NCBI GenBank assembly: GCA_002311645.1
Contig: DBYW01000037.1
Span: 32,425 to 92,748, forward strand
Reading direction: 5' to 3'
DNA: 60,324 nucleotides
Origin: Bacteroidales bacterium UBA1176
GTDB lineage: Bacteria; Bacteroidota; Bacteroidia; Bacteroidales; WCHB1-69
Part shown: piece after piece, positions 24,804 to 33,497 of the stretch
Numbering within the stretch: the stretch's first letter is position 1
Layout of the letters: each line of letters begins with the position of its first letter
Notes under the pieces: generated by a model
Database searches by the model: none
The model's input: the letters and a program-made list of their open reading frames with translations, nothing else
What the model was told of the DNA's origin: nothing
Program-made: the position numbers and the translations under genes

Positions 24804-26522
24804 ATGTCAACGGAAGAATTGCAGAAGCGGACGACCGTAAATATCCAAGAGAAAGCAAACCTTATCTGGGCGATTGCAGACAAACTCGTAGGCACTTACA
24901 AACCCCACGAATACGGGAATGTGGTGCTGCCGATGTGCGTCATCAAGAGATTCAGCGATGTGCTGGCACCGACCAAGCAGAAAGTGCTCGACACCAACGC
25001 CCAACTCGACAAGCGGGGTCTCGCCGTGAAAGCGGGGTTCCTCACCCAAGCGTCGGGGTTCGACTTCTACAACCTCTCGCCGTTCACCTTGGAGGGGCTG
25101 CTCTCTGATGCCGAGAACATAGCCGACAACTTCCGCTCGTACCTGAACCACTTCTCCAACAATGTGATTGACATTCTGGAGAAGTTCGACTTTGACAAGG
25201 AGATTACCAAACTCGACAACAACGGCATTCTCTACAATGTGATACAGGAGTTCTGTTCCAAGAAGGCGTATATGGGGCTGGATGCCATCACCGCCGTCGA
25301 TATGGGTTACATATTCGAGGAGTTGGTGCGGAAATTCTCCGAATCCTACGACGAGCAGGCGGGAGCGCACTTCACCGCACGTGACATCATCTATCTGATG
25401 ACGGAACTGTTGGTTGCACCCAAGAAAACCCACCTACAAGACGAGGGTATCACCGCTACGATGTACGATATGGCGATGGGTACTTCACAGATGCTGGACT
25501 GCCTCTCCGAAAAACTGCACGAGATTGACCCCGATGCCAACCTAACCGAGTTCGGGCAGGAGTTGAACGAACAGACGTTCGCCATCGCCAAGGCGAATAT
25601 GCTCATCAAGGGCGGCGATGCCGAGAATATGAAGCACGGCAACACGCTCTCCAACGATATGTTCGAGGGCTTCACCTTCGACTATATTATCTCCAATCCG
25701 CCTTTCGGTATCGAGTGGAAGAACGAGAAGGCGAAGGTGGAGGAAGAACACAAGAAAGGCGAGTACGGTCGTTTCGGAGCAGGGCTTCCTGCCATTGGTG
25801 ACAGCCAGCAGTTGTTCGTGCTGAACGGGGTCGCCAAACTGAAGGACAACGGTCGTATGGCAATAATCCAAAACGGGTCTCCTTTGTTCAAAGGAGACGC
25901 AGGCAGCGGCGAGAGCAATATCCGTGGTTATCTGTTGGAGAACGATTGGTTGGAGGCGATAGTGCAGATACCCAACGATATGTTCTACAACACGGGGATT
26001 GTTACATACATTTGGGTAATTACCAAGGACAAATCCGCCGAGCGTGCGGGCAAGGTGCAGTTGATTGATGCCAGCAAGTGCTGCGTGAAGCGGCGCAAAC
26101 CGTTGGGCAACAAACGCAACGAGTTCGACGACACCTGCATTGCGCTGATTACCCGTGCCTACAACGCCTTCACCGATGACATATACACCGACGGCGACCT
26201 TACCGTGGAGAGCAAGGTGAAGGACAACGAGGATTTCAAATTCCGCAAGGTGGCGGTGGAATGGAAGGGCGAGACCAAGACACAGAAGGACACCGAGATT
26301 GTGCCGTGGAAAGAGGATGTGCAGGCGTACTTGGAAAAGAATGTGCTGCCGTTCAACCCCAAGGCGAAGGTGAACGAGAAGGCGACCAAGATTGGGTATG
26401 AGATTCCGTTCACACGGGAGTTCTACAAGTATGTGCCGCTGGAGGCAAGTGACAAAATCTTTGCCCACCTCAAGGAGTTGGAGGCGAAGGAAACCGAGTT
26501 GATGAACCAAATATTGGGTTAG
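24804..26522 (+). CDS. hsdM: Type I restriction-modification methyltransferase subunit HsdM
   Basis: HsdM methylates adenine in the site chosen by HsdS and is also needed for restriction. The 572-residue product has the N-terminal helical HsdM_N part (IWAIADKLVGTYKPHEYGNV) and AHFTARDIIYLMTELL near 190. The SAM-binding region reads YDMAMGTSQML, and catalytic NPPF is at 298-301. The motif I wording departs from the usual DPxCGTGG; I recall a distinct HsdM branch with DMTMGTSQML, so it is probably functional. It is first gene of a tight operon, with hsdS starting 4 bp after its stop. Confidence 0.95.
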   Translation: MSTEELQKRTTVNIQEKANLIWAIADKLVGTYKPHEYGNVVLPMCVIKRFSDVLAPTKQKVLDTNAQLDKRGLAVKAGFLTQASGFDFYNLSPFTLEGLLSDAENIADNFRSYLNHFSNNVIDILEKFDFDKEITKLDNNGILYNVIQEFCSKKAYMGLDAITAVDMGYIFEELVRKFSESYDEQAGAHFTARDIIYLMTELLVAPKKTHLQDEGITATMYDMAMGTSQMLDCLSEKLHEIDPDANLTEFGQELNEQTFAIAKANMLIKGGDAENMKHGNTLSNDMFEGFTFDYIISNPPFGIEWKNEKAKVEEEHKKGEYGRFGAGLPAIGDSQQLFVLNGVAKLKDNGRMAIIQNGSPLFKGDAGSGESNIRGYLLENDWLEAIVQIPNDMFYNTGIVTYIWVITKDKSAERAGKVQLIDASKCCVKRRKPLGNKRNEFDDTCIALITRAYNAFTDDIYTDGDLTVESKVKDNEDFKFRKVAVEWKGETKTQKDTEIVPWKEDVQAYLEKNVLPFNPKAKVNEKATKIGYEIPFTREFYKYVPLEASDKIFAHLKELEAKETELMNQILG

Positions 26523-26526
26523 GGTT

Positions 26527-27834
26527 ATGGCAACGAAATACAAAGACAGCGGTATCCCGTGGATGCCAACCATTCCTGATAAATGGGATGTTCAGCGAGG
26601 TAAAAACATTCTTGTGCTGAACAAGAGACCTGTTCGAGAATCGGATGAAGTCGTTACTTGTTTCAGGGATGGCGAGGTTGTTTTGAGAAGCGAGAGGCGA
26701 ACTGACGGTTTTACAATGTCGGACAAGGAGATAGGTTATCAAGGTATAAACAAAGGCGACATTGTGATTCACGGGATGGATGGTTTTGCTGGTTCAATGG
26801 GTGTGTCAAAATCCACGGGCAAAGGTTCGCCTGTATTGGTTGTTTGCTCCCCAAAGTATGATGCTGTCCCTCAATTTATCATTTACTACCTTCGCACGCT
26901 TGCAATGACTAATGTTTTTGTTGCCTTGTCCACAGGCATAAGGGAACGGAGTTGTGATTTGCGTTGGAACAAGATTGCTGAACTACAATTTGCTCTACCC
27001 TCTGCAATAGAACAGCAGCGCATTGCCGACTTCCTTGACCGCAAGTGTGCCGAGATTGACGAACTCGCCGCCTTGCAGGAGACGATGATTGAGGAACTGA
27101 AACTCTACAAACAGTCGCTCATCACCGAGACCGTGACCAAAGGTCTCGACAAGAACGCCAAAATGAAACCCAGCGGCGTGGAATGGATTGGGGAGATACC
27201 TGAAGGATGGGACGTGAGAAAGTTGAAACGGTTCGGATATCTATATGGTGGTTTGTCAGGAAAATCGGGTGACGATTTTAATGTTGATGAAGAAACGGAT
27301 AACTATGCGCTTTATGTCCCCTTTACCAATATTTTCAACAACACTGTTATAAACCCAAATGTTTTCCACAAAGTTAAGGTTAATGCAGATGAGAACCAAA
27401 ATGAGGTTCATTGCGGAGATATTCTTTTTCTGATGAGTTCGGAAGATTATGAAGGGGTTGGCAAATCGGCATTGGTTAATTGTGTAATTGACAAATTGTA
27501 CTTAAATAGTTTCTGTAAAGGTTTGCGAATTACAAGTGAAAGGATTCATTCCCCTTACCTGAATTACCTTTTGCTTTCAACTCCCATAAGAAATCATATA
27601 ATGGTTATGGCAAATGGTTTTATTCGTATTAATCTCCGTGCAGAAAAATTAGGCACTCTCACGATTCTTATTCCCCCTCTCACCGAGCAGCAGCAAATTG
27701 CCGACTACCTTGACCGCAAGTGTGCCGAGATAGATGAACTCATTGCCATCAAGCAGCAAAAGATTGAGGCGTTGAAGGAATACAAGAAGAGCGTGATATT
27801 CGAGTATGTAACTGGTAAAAAAGAGATTATATGA
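26527..27834 (+). CDS. hsdS: Type I restriction specificity subunit HsdS
   Basis: HsdS recognises the split DNA target and tethers HsdM and HsdR. The 435-residue product has two target-recognition domains (about 10-160 and 215-375). Each is followed by a conserved coiled-coil repeat: QQRIADFLDRKCAEIDEL near 160 and QQQIADYLDRKCAEIDEL near 395. Each half begins with a similar phrase (GIPWMPTIPDKWDV, GVEWIGEIPEGWDV). The end reads YKKSVIFEYVTGKKEII, and nearly the same tail closes the protein at 28372-29094. Its stop overlaps the next start by 4 bp (ATGA). Confidence 0.95.
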   Translation: MATKYKDSGIPWMPTIPDKWDVQRGKNILVLNKRPVRESDEVVTCFRDGEVVLRSERRTDGFTMSDKEIGYQGINKGDIVIHGMDGFAGSMGVSKSTGKGSPVLVVCSPKYDAVPQFIIYYLRTLAMTNVFVALSTGIRERSCDLRWNKIAELQFALPSAIEQQRIADFLDRKCAEIDELAALQETMIEELKLYKQSLITETVTKGLDKNAKMKPSGVEWIGEIPEGWDVRKLKRFGYLYGGLSGKSGDDFNVDEETDNYALYVPFTNIFNNTVINPNVFHKVKVNADENQNEVHCGDILFLMSSEDYEGVGKSALVNCVIDKLYLNSFCKGLRITSERIHSPYLNYLLLSTPIRNHIMVMANGFIRINLRAEKLGTLTILIPPLTEQQQIADYLDRKCAEIDELIAIKQQKIEALKEYKKSVIFEYVTGKKEII

Positions 27835-28370
27835 AAAGATTATTTATTCTACTATTGGTAATCCTGGGAATGCCATTGTTTTCTTTTTCCCAAGAACAAG
27901 TTGATAGCAATGCCGTAGAACAAGCGAAGCAGGATTCTATTAAAGATAAGATGAGGCAGGATTATGCACATTACATTGATTCATTAGACCGTGCAATTGA
28001 TTCCATACTACAAGTAGCAATACAAGAAAAGTTAGCATTTGCAAAAGAGATGCAGGATGCAACAAAGGTTTTGCCTCGTTATAAATTGTACCCAACAGAA
28101 AACATTTATATCCTACTAAAACTTGATACCAAAAGAGGAAAAGTCTGGATGGTTCAGTATGGAGTGGGAAGTACAAGACCCGCCGAAACGCCAATTAAGA
28201 ATTACTATATAGCGAGTGATGATGAGGGATGGAATGGTAGATTTGAACTATACCCGACCAAAAATATGTACAACTTTATTATGGTTGACAATTATGACGG
28301 GGAAACCTATCAAGTTCAATGGGATACCGACCCTTCATATAGAGTTATACGAAGCATAACCAACAATTAG
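27831..28370 (+). CDS. Exported repeat protein inside the restriction operon
   Basis: A 179-residue product with signal peptide LFILLLVILGMPLFSFSQ, a charged helical linker and two copies of a module. These are YKLYPTENIYILLKLD...GKVWMVQYG (about 85-120) and FELYPTKNMYNFIMVD...ETYQVQWD (about 140-170). I have seen such paired LYPT...N...D...W.VQW modules in other Bacteroidetes proteins but know no function. Translational coupling to hsdS (ATGA overlap) places an apparently periplasmic protein inside a DNA-restriction operon, which is unusual. Its role is not evident. Confidence 0.75.
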   Translation: MKRLFILLLVILGMPLFSFSQEQVDSNAVEQAKQDSIKDKMRQDYAHYIDSLDRAIDSILQVAIQEKLAFAKEMQDATKVLPRYKLYPTENIYILLKLDTKRGKVWMVQYGVGSTRPAETPIKNYYIASDDEGWNGRFELYPTKNMYNFIMVDNYDGETYQVQWDTDPSYRVIRSITNN

Positions 28371-28371
28371 T

Positions 28372-29094
28372 ATGACAATGCAGACAAAGGAACTCTATTA
28401 TCCTACTTTATACAAAGGAGAATTGTTTGAACTCGGTTATAAGGGTTGTCGCATATTTGTGCTTGGGCATCAAGCACCTGCCACGGTAGGCGAAGAGGAT
28501 ACCTTTATGAATAATAGGGATGAGTTCGTGAGAGACTATAAAAGAAACAACGTAGAACTGGTCAAAGACGACATATTGGAAGAAGGGTATAAGAATTGGA
28601 GGAAGAAAGGAGATAGACGCAGAACAAATACTTGGAGAAAATTCATCAATATCATCCTTTACCCTAACAAACCGTCCCTCGATTCAAAAGAAGCAAAAGG
28701 CCTGCTTCAACGGATTGCTTTTGCTAACTATTTGACCAAACCGTGTTTCAACAAAAACAGGATTGGAACTGACGACTTGACGTTTTACACTAATGACCTT
28801 GAGGCATTCAAACATTATATCAATGAAGCGTTTGCGAACAATGACAAACCAAACATCGTGATTGCTTGGGGAGCATCTGCGTACCCTCACATACAGAACT
28901 ATGCCAACAACGGTGATGACACCCATTGCGTTTTGAAGAATGAAAAAGGTGCAGTTGTCAATATTATCAAGATTAAACATCCGATGGTGGCGAACCAACA
29001 AGACACGCACATTGCTATTGAGAATTTTATGGAGGAGTTGAAAAAATCCGTCATCTTCGAGTATGTGACGGGGAAGAAGGAGGTAGAAGAATGA
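28372..29094 (+). CDS. Possible uracil-DNA-glycosylase-fold protein with an HsdS-like tail
   Basis: A 240-residue cytoplasmic protein, starting 1 bp after the previous stop. Spaced segments CRIFVLGHQAP (about 26), LLQRIAFANYLTKP (about 105), KPNIVIAWGASAYPHI (about 155) and IKIKHPMV (about 195) recall the layout of uracil-DNA-glycosylase superfamily proteins: GhxxP-like strand, aromatic AFxNY, strand with WG, then a late HP motif. This fold call is tentative. The last 17 residues, LKKSVIFEYVTGKKEVEE, match the C-terminus of HsdS in the same operon and look like a recombined leftover. It may act in defence or repair. Confidence 0.6.
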   Translation: MTMQTKELYYPTLYKGELFELGYKGCRIFVLGHQAPATVGEEDTFMNNRDEFVRDYKRNNVELVKDDILEEGYKNWRKKGDRRRTNTWRKFINIILYPNKPSLDSKEAKGLLQRIAFANYLTKPCFNKNRIGTDDLTFYTNDLEAFKHYINEAFANNDKPNIVIAWGASAYPHIQNYANNGDDTHCVLKNEKGAVVNIIKIKHPMVANQQDTHIAIENFMEELKKSVIFEYVTGKKEVEE

Positions 29095-29828
29095 TTCAAG
29101 CATTTTTCAAAGGCAAGTCGGGGATTCAGGTTACCCAAAATGAAGACTTCAAGACATCTTCGTCTATTGGGTTGCTAAAATACCTTCCTGACGATGTGTT
29201 TTGGAATATTATGAGGAATAGTTGCATCGGACTTAACACCAACGAATTTGGGAAAATCCTCTCCTTTAATTTTTGGTCACATACAGACCCATTAGATACA
29301 ACTAACGATAGTTTTGTTGAACCTGATGTATGGATTGAAACTGAAAACTTTGATGTTCTTATTGAAGCAAAAGTGGCAGACGGTGCGGGACAGTATGAGC
29401 AGCAATGGAAAAACGAAATTCAGTCTATTTTGAACGAGCAAAGTAACAACGACTATCAGAAACCAATAGTCTTGATTGCCCTTGGCGGCAATGAAAATTT
29501 GCAGCCTGATACTGTTCTTTTGAAAGATGAAGATTTTCCTGTGTTCAAGTCAAGTTGGCATAATCTGATACTTTCTGTGGTAAGGGAGCGTGACTTATCT
29601 GATACTAATGATTCTATATGTCGCTTATTGGAGGATGTTATTGAACTCTTTGCACGTCAAGGAGTAATGACTATAACTTGGTTGAGTAGTCTTCCCAAAT
29701 ATCAAGTGAACGAAGCCGCCTTGAATGCTTGGAGAATAAAGCGGGCAAAGTCTTCTGTGGGTTTGAGCAATTTGAATAATGTACATATTAATGAAAAAAA
29801 TATACAGCAATGGCAACCAGTCAATTAA
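29091..29828 (+). CDS. PD-(D/E)XK-type nuclease-like protein
   Basis: A 245-residue protein overlapping the previous gene by 4 bp. The segment VEPDVWIETENFDVLIEAK (about 76-94) has the spacing of a PD-(D/E)XK nuclease active site (Pro-Asp, then Glu-Ala-Lys after a beta-hairpin), followed by a helix QYEQQWKNEI. This fold includes many restriction and repair nucleases. The C-terminal part (about 150-245) is not recognised. Its position between hsdS and hsdR, with overlapping starts on both sides, suggests a function linked to restriction or another defence activity; no target can be inferred. Confidence 0.7.
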   Translation: MIQAFFKGKSGIQVTQNEDFKTSSSIGLLKYLPDDVFWNIMRNSCIGLNTNEFGKILSFNFWSHTDPLDTTNDSFVEPDVWIETENFDVLIEAKVADGAGQYEQQWKNEIQSILNEQSNNDYQKPIVLIALGGNENLQPDTVLLKDEDFPVFKSSWHNLILSVVRERDLSDTNDSICRLLEDVIELFARQGVMTITWLSSLPKYQVNEAALNAWRIKRAKSSVGLSNLNNVHINEKNIQQWQPVN

Positions 29829-30448
29829 ATGAGGAGCAACTGAAGGACGCATTATGCGAGGTAAGAAAGGCACACCGTCTCGTATATGAATACCAACGAC
29901 GAATGCAGGATTTGAGTTGGTTTATTAGAAATAAACTGGGATTCAATGAATATAAGGGTTTTAAAAAGTTCTCCGCTCCATTGAGTTCAAGAAACACTAT
30001 TTCGGTCGATAATTGGTCTTGGGATTGGATTTATTCTTATGTTTATGAATATTATATGGGTGAACAATCCGAAAAAGACTACTGCTGGAAGGTATCCATT
30101 TTTCAGGTATCGGATACGGGGTTTTACAAGAACAGGGGCAATGGCGCAAGGCAAACTAAAATCAACACATTTGCAGATGTTAAAGAATCTGATAGCAAAG
30201 TTATTTTTTATCTTTCCGCAGCAACAAAATCAGCAAAAGAATATGATTGGGATACAGATAACATAATCAAAGAATACGCTATTCAAGACGGATTTTTTAA
30301 GATTGAAAATACTCCCAAACACATCCAAATCGTGTATTCTGTTCCACTTTCAAAATTCGTAAGTGAAGAAGCAATAATGTTGATTTTACGGGATTTTGTA
30401 GAATACTGTAATAAGAATGCAGGTGTAAACTTGAAAATCCAAGAATAG
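29810..30448 (+). CDS. Unknown protein paired with the PD-(D/E)XK gene
   Basis: A 212-residue cytoplasmic protein whose start lies 19 bp inside the preceding nuclease gene, so the two are translationally coupled. It begins with a helical segment (NEEQLKDALCEVRKAHRLVYEYQRRMQD is 28 residues long, positions 7-34 approximately). It continues with WDWIYSYVYEYYMG and mixed strands with many aromatic and charged residues; no motif is recognised. The pairing suggests it is a partner or regulator of the nuclease. It ends 5 bp before hsdR. Confidence 0.65.
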   Translation: MATSQLNEEQLKDALCEVRKAHRLVYEYQRRMQDLSWFIRNKLGFNEYKGFKKFSAPLSSRNTISVDNWSWDWIYSYVYEYYMGEQSEKDYCWKVSIFQVSDTGFYKNRGNGARQTKINTFADVKESDSKVIFYLSAATKSAKEYDWDTDNIIKEYAIQDGFFKIENTPKHIQIVYSVPLSKFVSEEAIMLILRDFVEYCNKNAGVNLKIQE

Positions 30449-30453
30449 TAGTT

Positions 30454-33400
30454 ATGGAAACCAAGGAAAAGAACTTCGAGCAGGACATTGAGACCTATCT
30501 TCTCAACGAAGGCGGCTATGAAAAGGGCGACCAAAGCACCTACGACAAGAAACGGGCAATAGATATGCCCGTGCTGCTGCAATTCATACAAAACACACAA
30601 CCAAAGGTGTGGCAACGATATGTGAACCTCTATGGCGACAAATCGGCAGACCAACTCTACAAAGTGTTTCAGTCGGATGTCGCCCAATACGGGTTGGTTC
30701 ACGTGCTGCGAAACGGAATCAAGGACAGAGGTGTGGCAATCAGGTTCTGCTACTTCCAACCGAGCAGCAATCTCAACCTCGACTTGGTGGAACGCTACCA
30801 AAAGAACATCCTGCAATGCACCCGTCAGTTCGCCTATTCCACCGACAACCACAACACGATAGATATGGTGCTGTCATTGAACGGCATTCCCGTAGTCGCA
30901 TTGGAACTGAAGAACCAACTCACTGGGCAGAATGTGGGCAATGCCAAGCGACAATTTATGTATGACCGTGACCCGAAGGAACTGATTTTCAATTTCAACA
31001 CCCGAATCCTCGCCTATTTCGCCGTTGACCTCTATGAAGTGGCGATGACCACCCAACTGCAAGGAGCGAAAACCCGTTTCCTCCCCTTCAATCAGGGTAG
31101 CAATGGGGCAGGCAACATTGGTGACGGCGGCAATCCTGAAAACCCCGACGGATACGCAACCTCCTATTTGTGGGAGCGGGTGCTGAACCGTGAAATGCTG
31201 CTCTCCCTGCTGCAACGATACATCTCAAAGATAACCGAGGAGAAGATTTCGCTTGTGAACGGCAAACAGGTCAAGAAAAAGAGCACCTACCTCATATTCC
31301 CTCGCTATCACCAGTTGGACGTGGTTGAGAAATTGGTTGCCGACACCAAGGCGAGCACGGGCGGCAAGAATTATTTGCTACAACACTCCGCAGGCAGCGG
31401 CAAGAGCAACTCCATTGCGTGGCTTACCTATCGCCTCGCCTCCCTGCACAACGAACAGGACAAGGAGATGTTTCAAACTGTGTTCGTGGTGACAGACCGC
31501 CGTGTGCTGAACAGTCAGTTGCAATCGACCATTCTTGGTTTCGAGCATCTTGAGGGACAGATTGAGACCATCACCGACAAAAACACTTCAACCAAACTGA
31601 AGGATGCCATCAATGACAAGAAGCGTATCATCATCACCACGCTGCACCGCTTCCCGCTCATATACAAGCAACTTGACGAACATATCGGGCGCAACTTCGC
31701 CATCATTGTCGATGAGGCACACAGTTCACAGTCGGGCAAGAGTGCCGAGAAACTGAAAGCGGCATTGGCGGACACCGACGAGGCGTTGCGGGAAATGGCG
31801 GAGATTGAGGAAAAGACCGAAGCGGAACTGAAAGACGAAATGGACGTGATGATGGAAACCCTTCTGACGCAAGGCCAGCACAAGAACCTATACTTCTATG
31901 CCTTCACCGCCACCCCGAAACCCAAAACCTTGGAGACCTTCGGCGTGAAGACCGACAAGGGTTATGACGCATTCCACCATTACAGTATGCGGCAGGCAAT
32001 CGACGAAGGATTCATCTTGGACGTACTGCAATTCTACACCACCATTGAGACCTCCTACGAAATCGCCAAGTCCATTGAGGACAATCCTGAATACGAGGAA
32101 CCGCCTGCGACACGTGCGGTCAAGGCATACCACGACAACCACGAGTTCGTTGTCAACCAGATTGTGGAAGTGATGGTGGAGAAGTTCAGGGAAATCACAT
32201 TGAACAAGATTGACGGACAGGCAAAGGCGATGGTGGTGTCCCCGTCACGTGCTCACGCCGTCCGATTCTACTTCGCTATGAAGGAGTATTGCAAGAAGAA
32301 GGGCTATGACGAGGTGAAGCCGTTGGTTGCGTTCAGCGGAACGGTCAAGTACAACGAGACCGAGTACACCGAATCCCAAATCAACTCGGCAGACGGACAG
32401 AAGATAACAGAAGCCAAACTGCCGTTGTTCTTTGCCTCGGATATGTACAATATGCTCATCGTAGCCGACAAATATCAGACAGGCTTTGACGAGCCGCTGC
32501 TGCATACGATGTTCGTGAACAAGAAGTTGCGTGGTGTGAAAGCGGTGCAGACATTATCACGGTTGAACCGTAGTCACGAAGGCAAGGTGGACACCTATGT
32601 CCTCGACTTCGTGAACGATACCGACAGCATCAAACAGTCGTTCCAACCCTTCTTCGAGGACACTTTGCTGGAGGAAGGTGTGGACATCAACAAGGTTTAT
32701 CGTTACTTGAACGACATACAGCAGTACCACCTCTGGAACAGCGACGACGAGGAAAAGGTCTATAAGATTTATTCCGCCTCCAAGCAGAGCAGTACCGATA
32801 TGGGCAAGTTGGCGAGTGCCTTCAAGAATACGATGGCGGCATACGAGACCCTGCCCGTTGAGGATAAGTTCAAAGTGAGGTTCTTGGTTCGCAACTTCAA
32901 CCGATTCTACGCTTATATGGCGCAGATTGTTCGTACTTTCGACAAGGAACTTTACAAGACATACGTCTATACCGAACTGCTATACAAACTGTTACCGAAG
33001 AACCCTCACGAAAAGGTGGATTTGACCAACAAGATTGCTTTAATCAACAACAAACTTACCGAGACTTTCAGCGGCAGCATACAGTTGGAACACGGGCAGA
33101 ACAAGGTCAAGGCGGAGAAAGGTGGCGAAGGAGCGTTCAAGGAGGAGAAGCGTGACCTGCTGGCGAACATTATCGACAAGATAAACATAATGTATGCGGG
33201 CAAGTTCACCGAGGCTGACCGTGTGATTGTAGAAACCATTTATGATAAGATGAGCAAGGGCAGTGCCGCCTTGAAGAAGCAGGCGAAGAACACCGATGCC
33301 GCTATGTTCGCCACGGCAATCTTCCCCAAGGCATTCCAAGAAATCGCCCAAAAGTGCTACACGGAGCAGATGGACGCATTCTCCAAGTTGTTTGAAGACT

Positions 33401-33471
33401 CGCAGTTCTATGAGCGAGTGATGAAGGAAATGGCAGAGGCAATGTACTTGAGGTTTAGAAACGGGAAGTAA
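30454..33471 (+). CDS. hsdR: Type I restriction endonuclease / translocase HsdR
   Basis: HsdR is the ATP-driven translocase and nuclease of type I systems. The 1005-residue product contains an N-terminal nuclease domain (TIDMVLSLNGIPVVALELKN, with Asp and the ELK triad, near 135-155). The helicase motor has Walker A SAGSGKS (Lys317), DEAH at 420-423 and motif III FTATPK near 487. The helicase C-terminal half contains MLIVADKYQTGFDEP and QTLSRLNRSHEGK, and a helical C-terminal part binds the methyltransferase core. All expected motifs are intact, so the system appears functional. It is separated from hsdS by four extra genes but in the same operon. Confidence 0.95.
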   Translation: METKEKNFEQDIETYLLNEGGYEKGDQSTYDKKRAIDMPVLLQFIQNTQPKVWQRYVNLYGDKSADQLYKVFQSDVAQYGLVHVLRNGIKDRGVAIRFCYFQPSSNLNLDLVERYQKNILQCTRQFAYSTDNHNTIDMVLSLNGIPVVALELKNQLTGQNVGNAKRQFMYDRDPKELIFNFNTRILAYFAVDLYEVAMTTQLQGAKTRFLPFNQGSNGAGNIGDGGNPENPDGYATSYLWERVLNREMLLSLLQRYISKITEEKISLVNGKQVKKKSTYLIFPRYHQLDVVEKLVADTKASTGGKNYLLQHSAGSGKSNSIAWLTYRLASLHNEQDKEMFQTVFVVTDRRVLNSQLQSTILGFEHLEGQIETITDKNTSTKLKDAINDKKRIIITTLHRFPLIYKQLDEHIGRNFAIIVDEAHSSQSGKSAEKLKAALADTDEALREMAEIEEKTEAELKDEMDVMMETLLTQGQHKNLYFYAFTATPKPKTLETFGVKTDKGYDAFHHYSMRQAIDEGFILDVLQFYTTIETSYEIAKSIEDNPEYEEPPATRAVKAYHDNHEFVVNQIVEVMVEKFREITLNKIDGQAKAMVVSPSRAHAVRFYFAMKEYCKKKGYDEVKPLVAFSGTVKYNETEYTESQINSADGQKITEAKLPLFFASDMYNMLIVADKYQTGFDEPLLHTMFVNKKLRGVKAVQTLSRLNRSHEGKVDTYVLDFVNDTDSIKQSFQPFFEDTLLEEGVDINKVYRYLNDIQQYHLWNSDDEEKVYKIYSASKQSSTDMGKLASAFKNTMAAYETLPVEDKFKVRFLVRNFNRFYAYMAQIVRTFDKELYKTYVYTELLYKLLPKNPHEKVDLTNKIALINNKLTETFSGSIQLEHGQNKVKAEKGGEGAFKEEKRDLLANIIDKINIMYAGKFTEADRVIVETIYDKMSKGSAALKKQAKNTDAAMFATAIFPKAFQEIAQKCYTEQMDAFSKLFEDSQFYERVMKEMAEAMYLRFRNGK

Positions 33472-33497
33472 CCGTTTCGTTTTGAAATCCAACAGAT

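Noticed and set aside
25542..26573. 343-codon minus-strand frame opposite hsdM
   Set aside because: Shadow of a well-supported hsdM; its product is Leu/His-rich without any motif.
26527..29094. Phase-variable inverting hsdS locus driven by the serine recombinase
   Set aside because: Only one hsdS is present, no inverted hsdS half-genes were found, and the recombinase lies about 8 kb away. The shared C-terminal tail is direct, not inverted.
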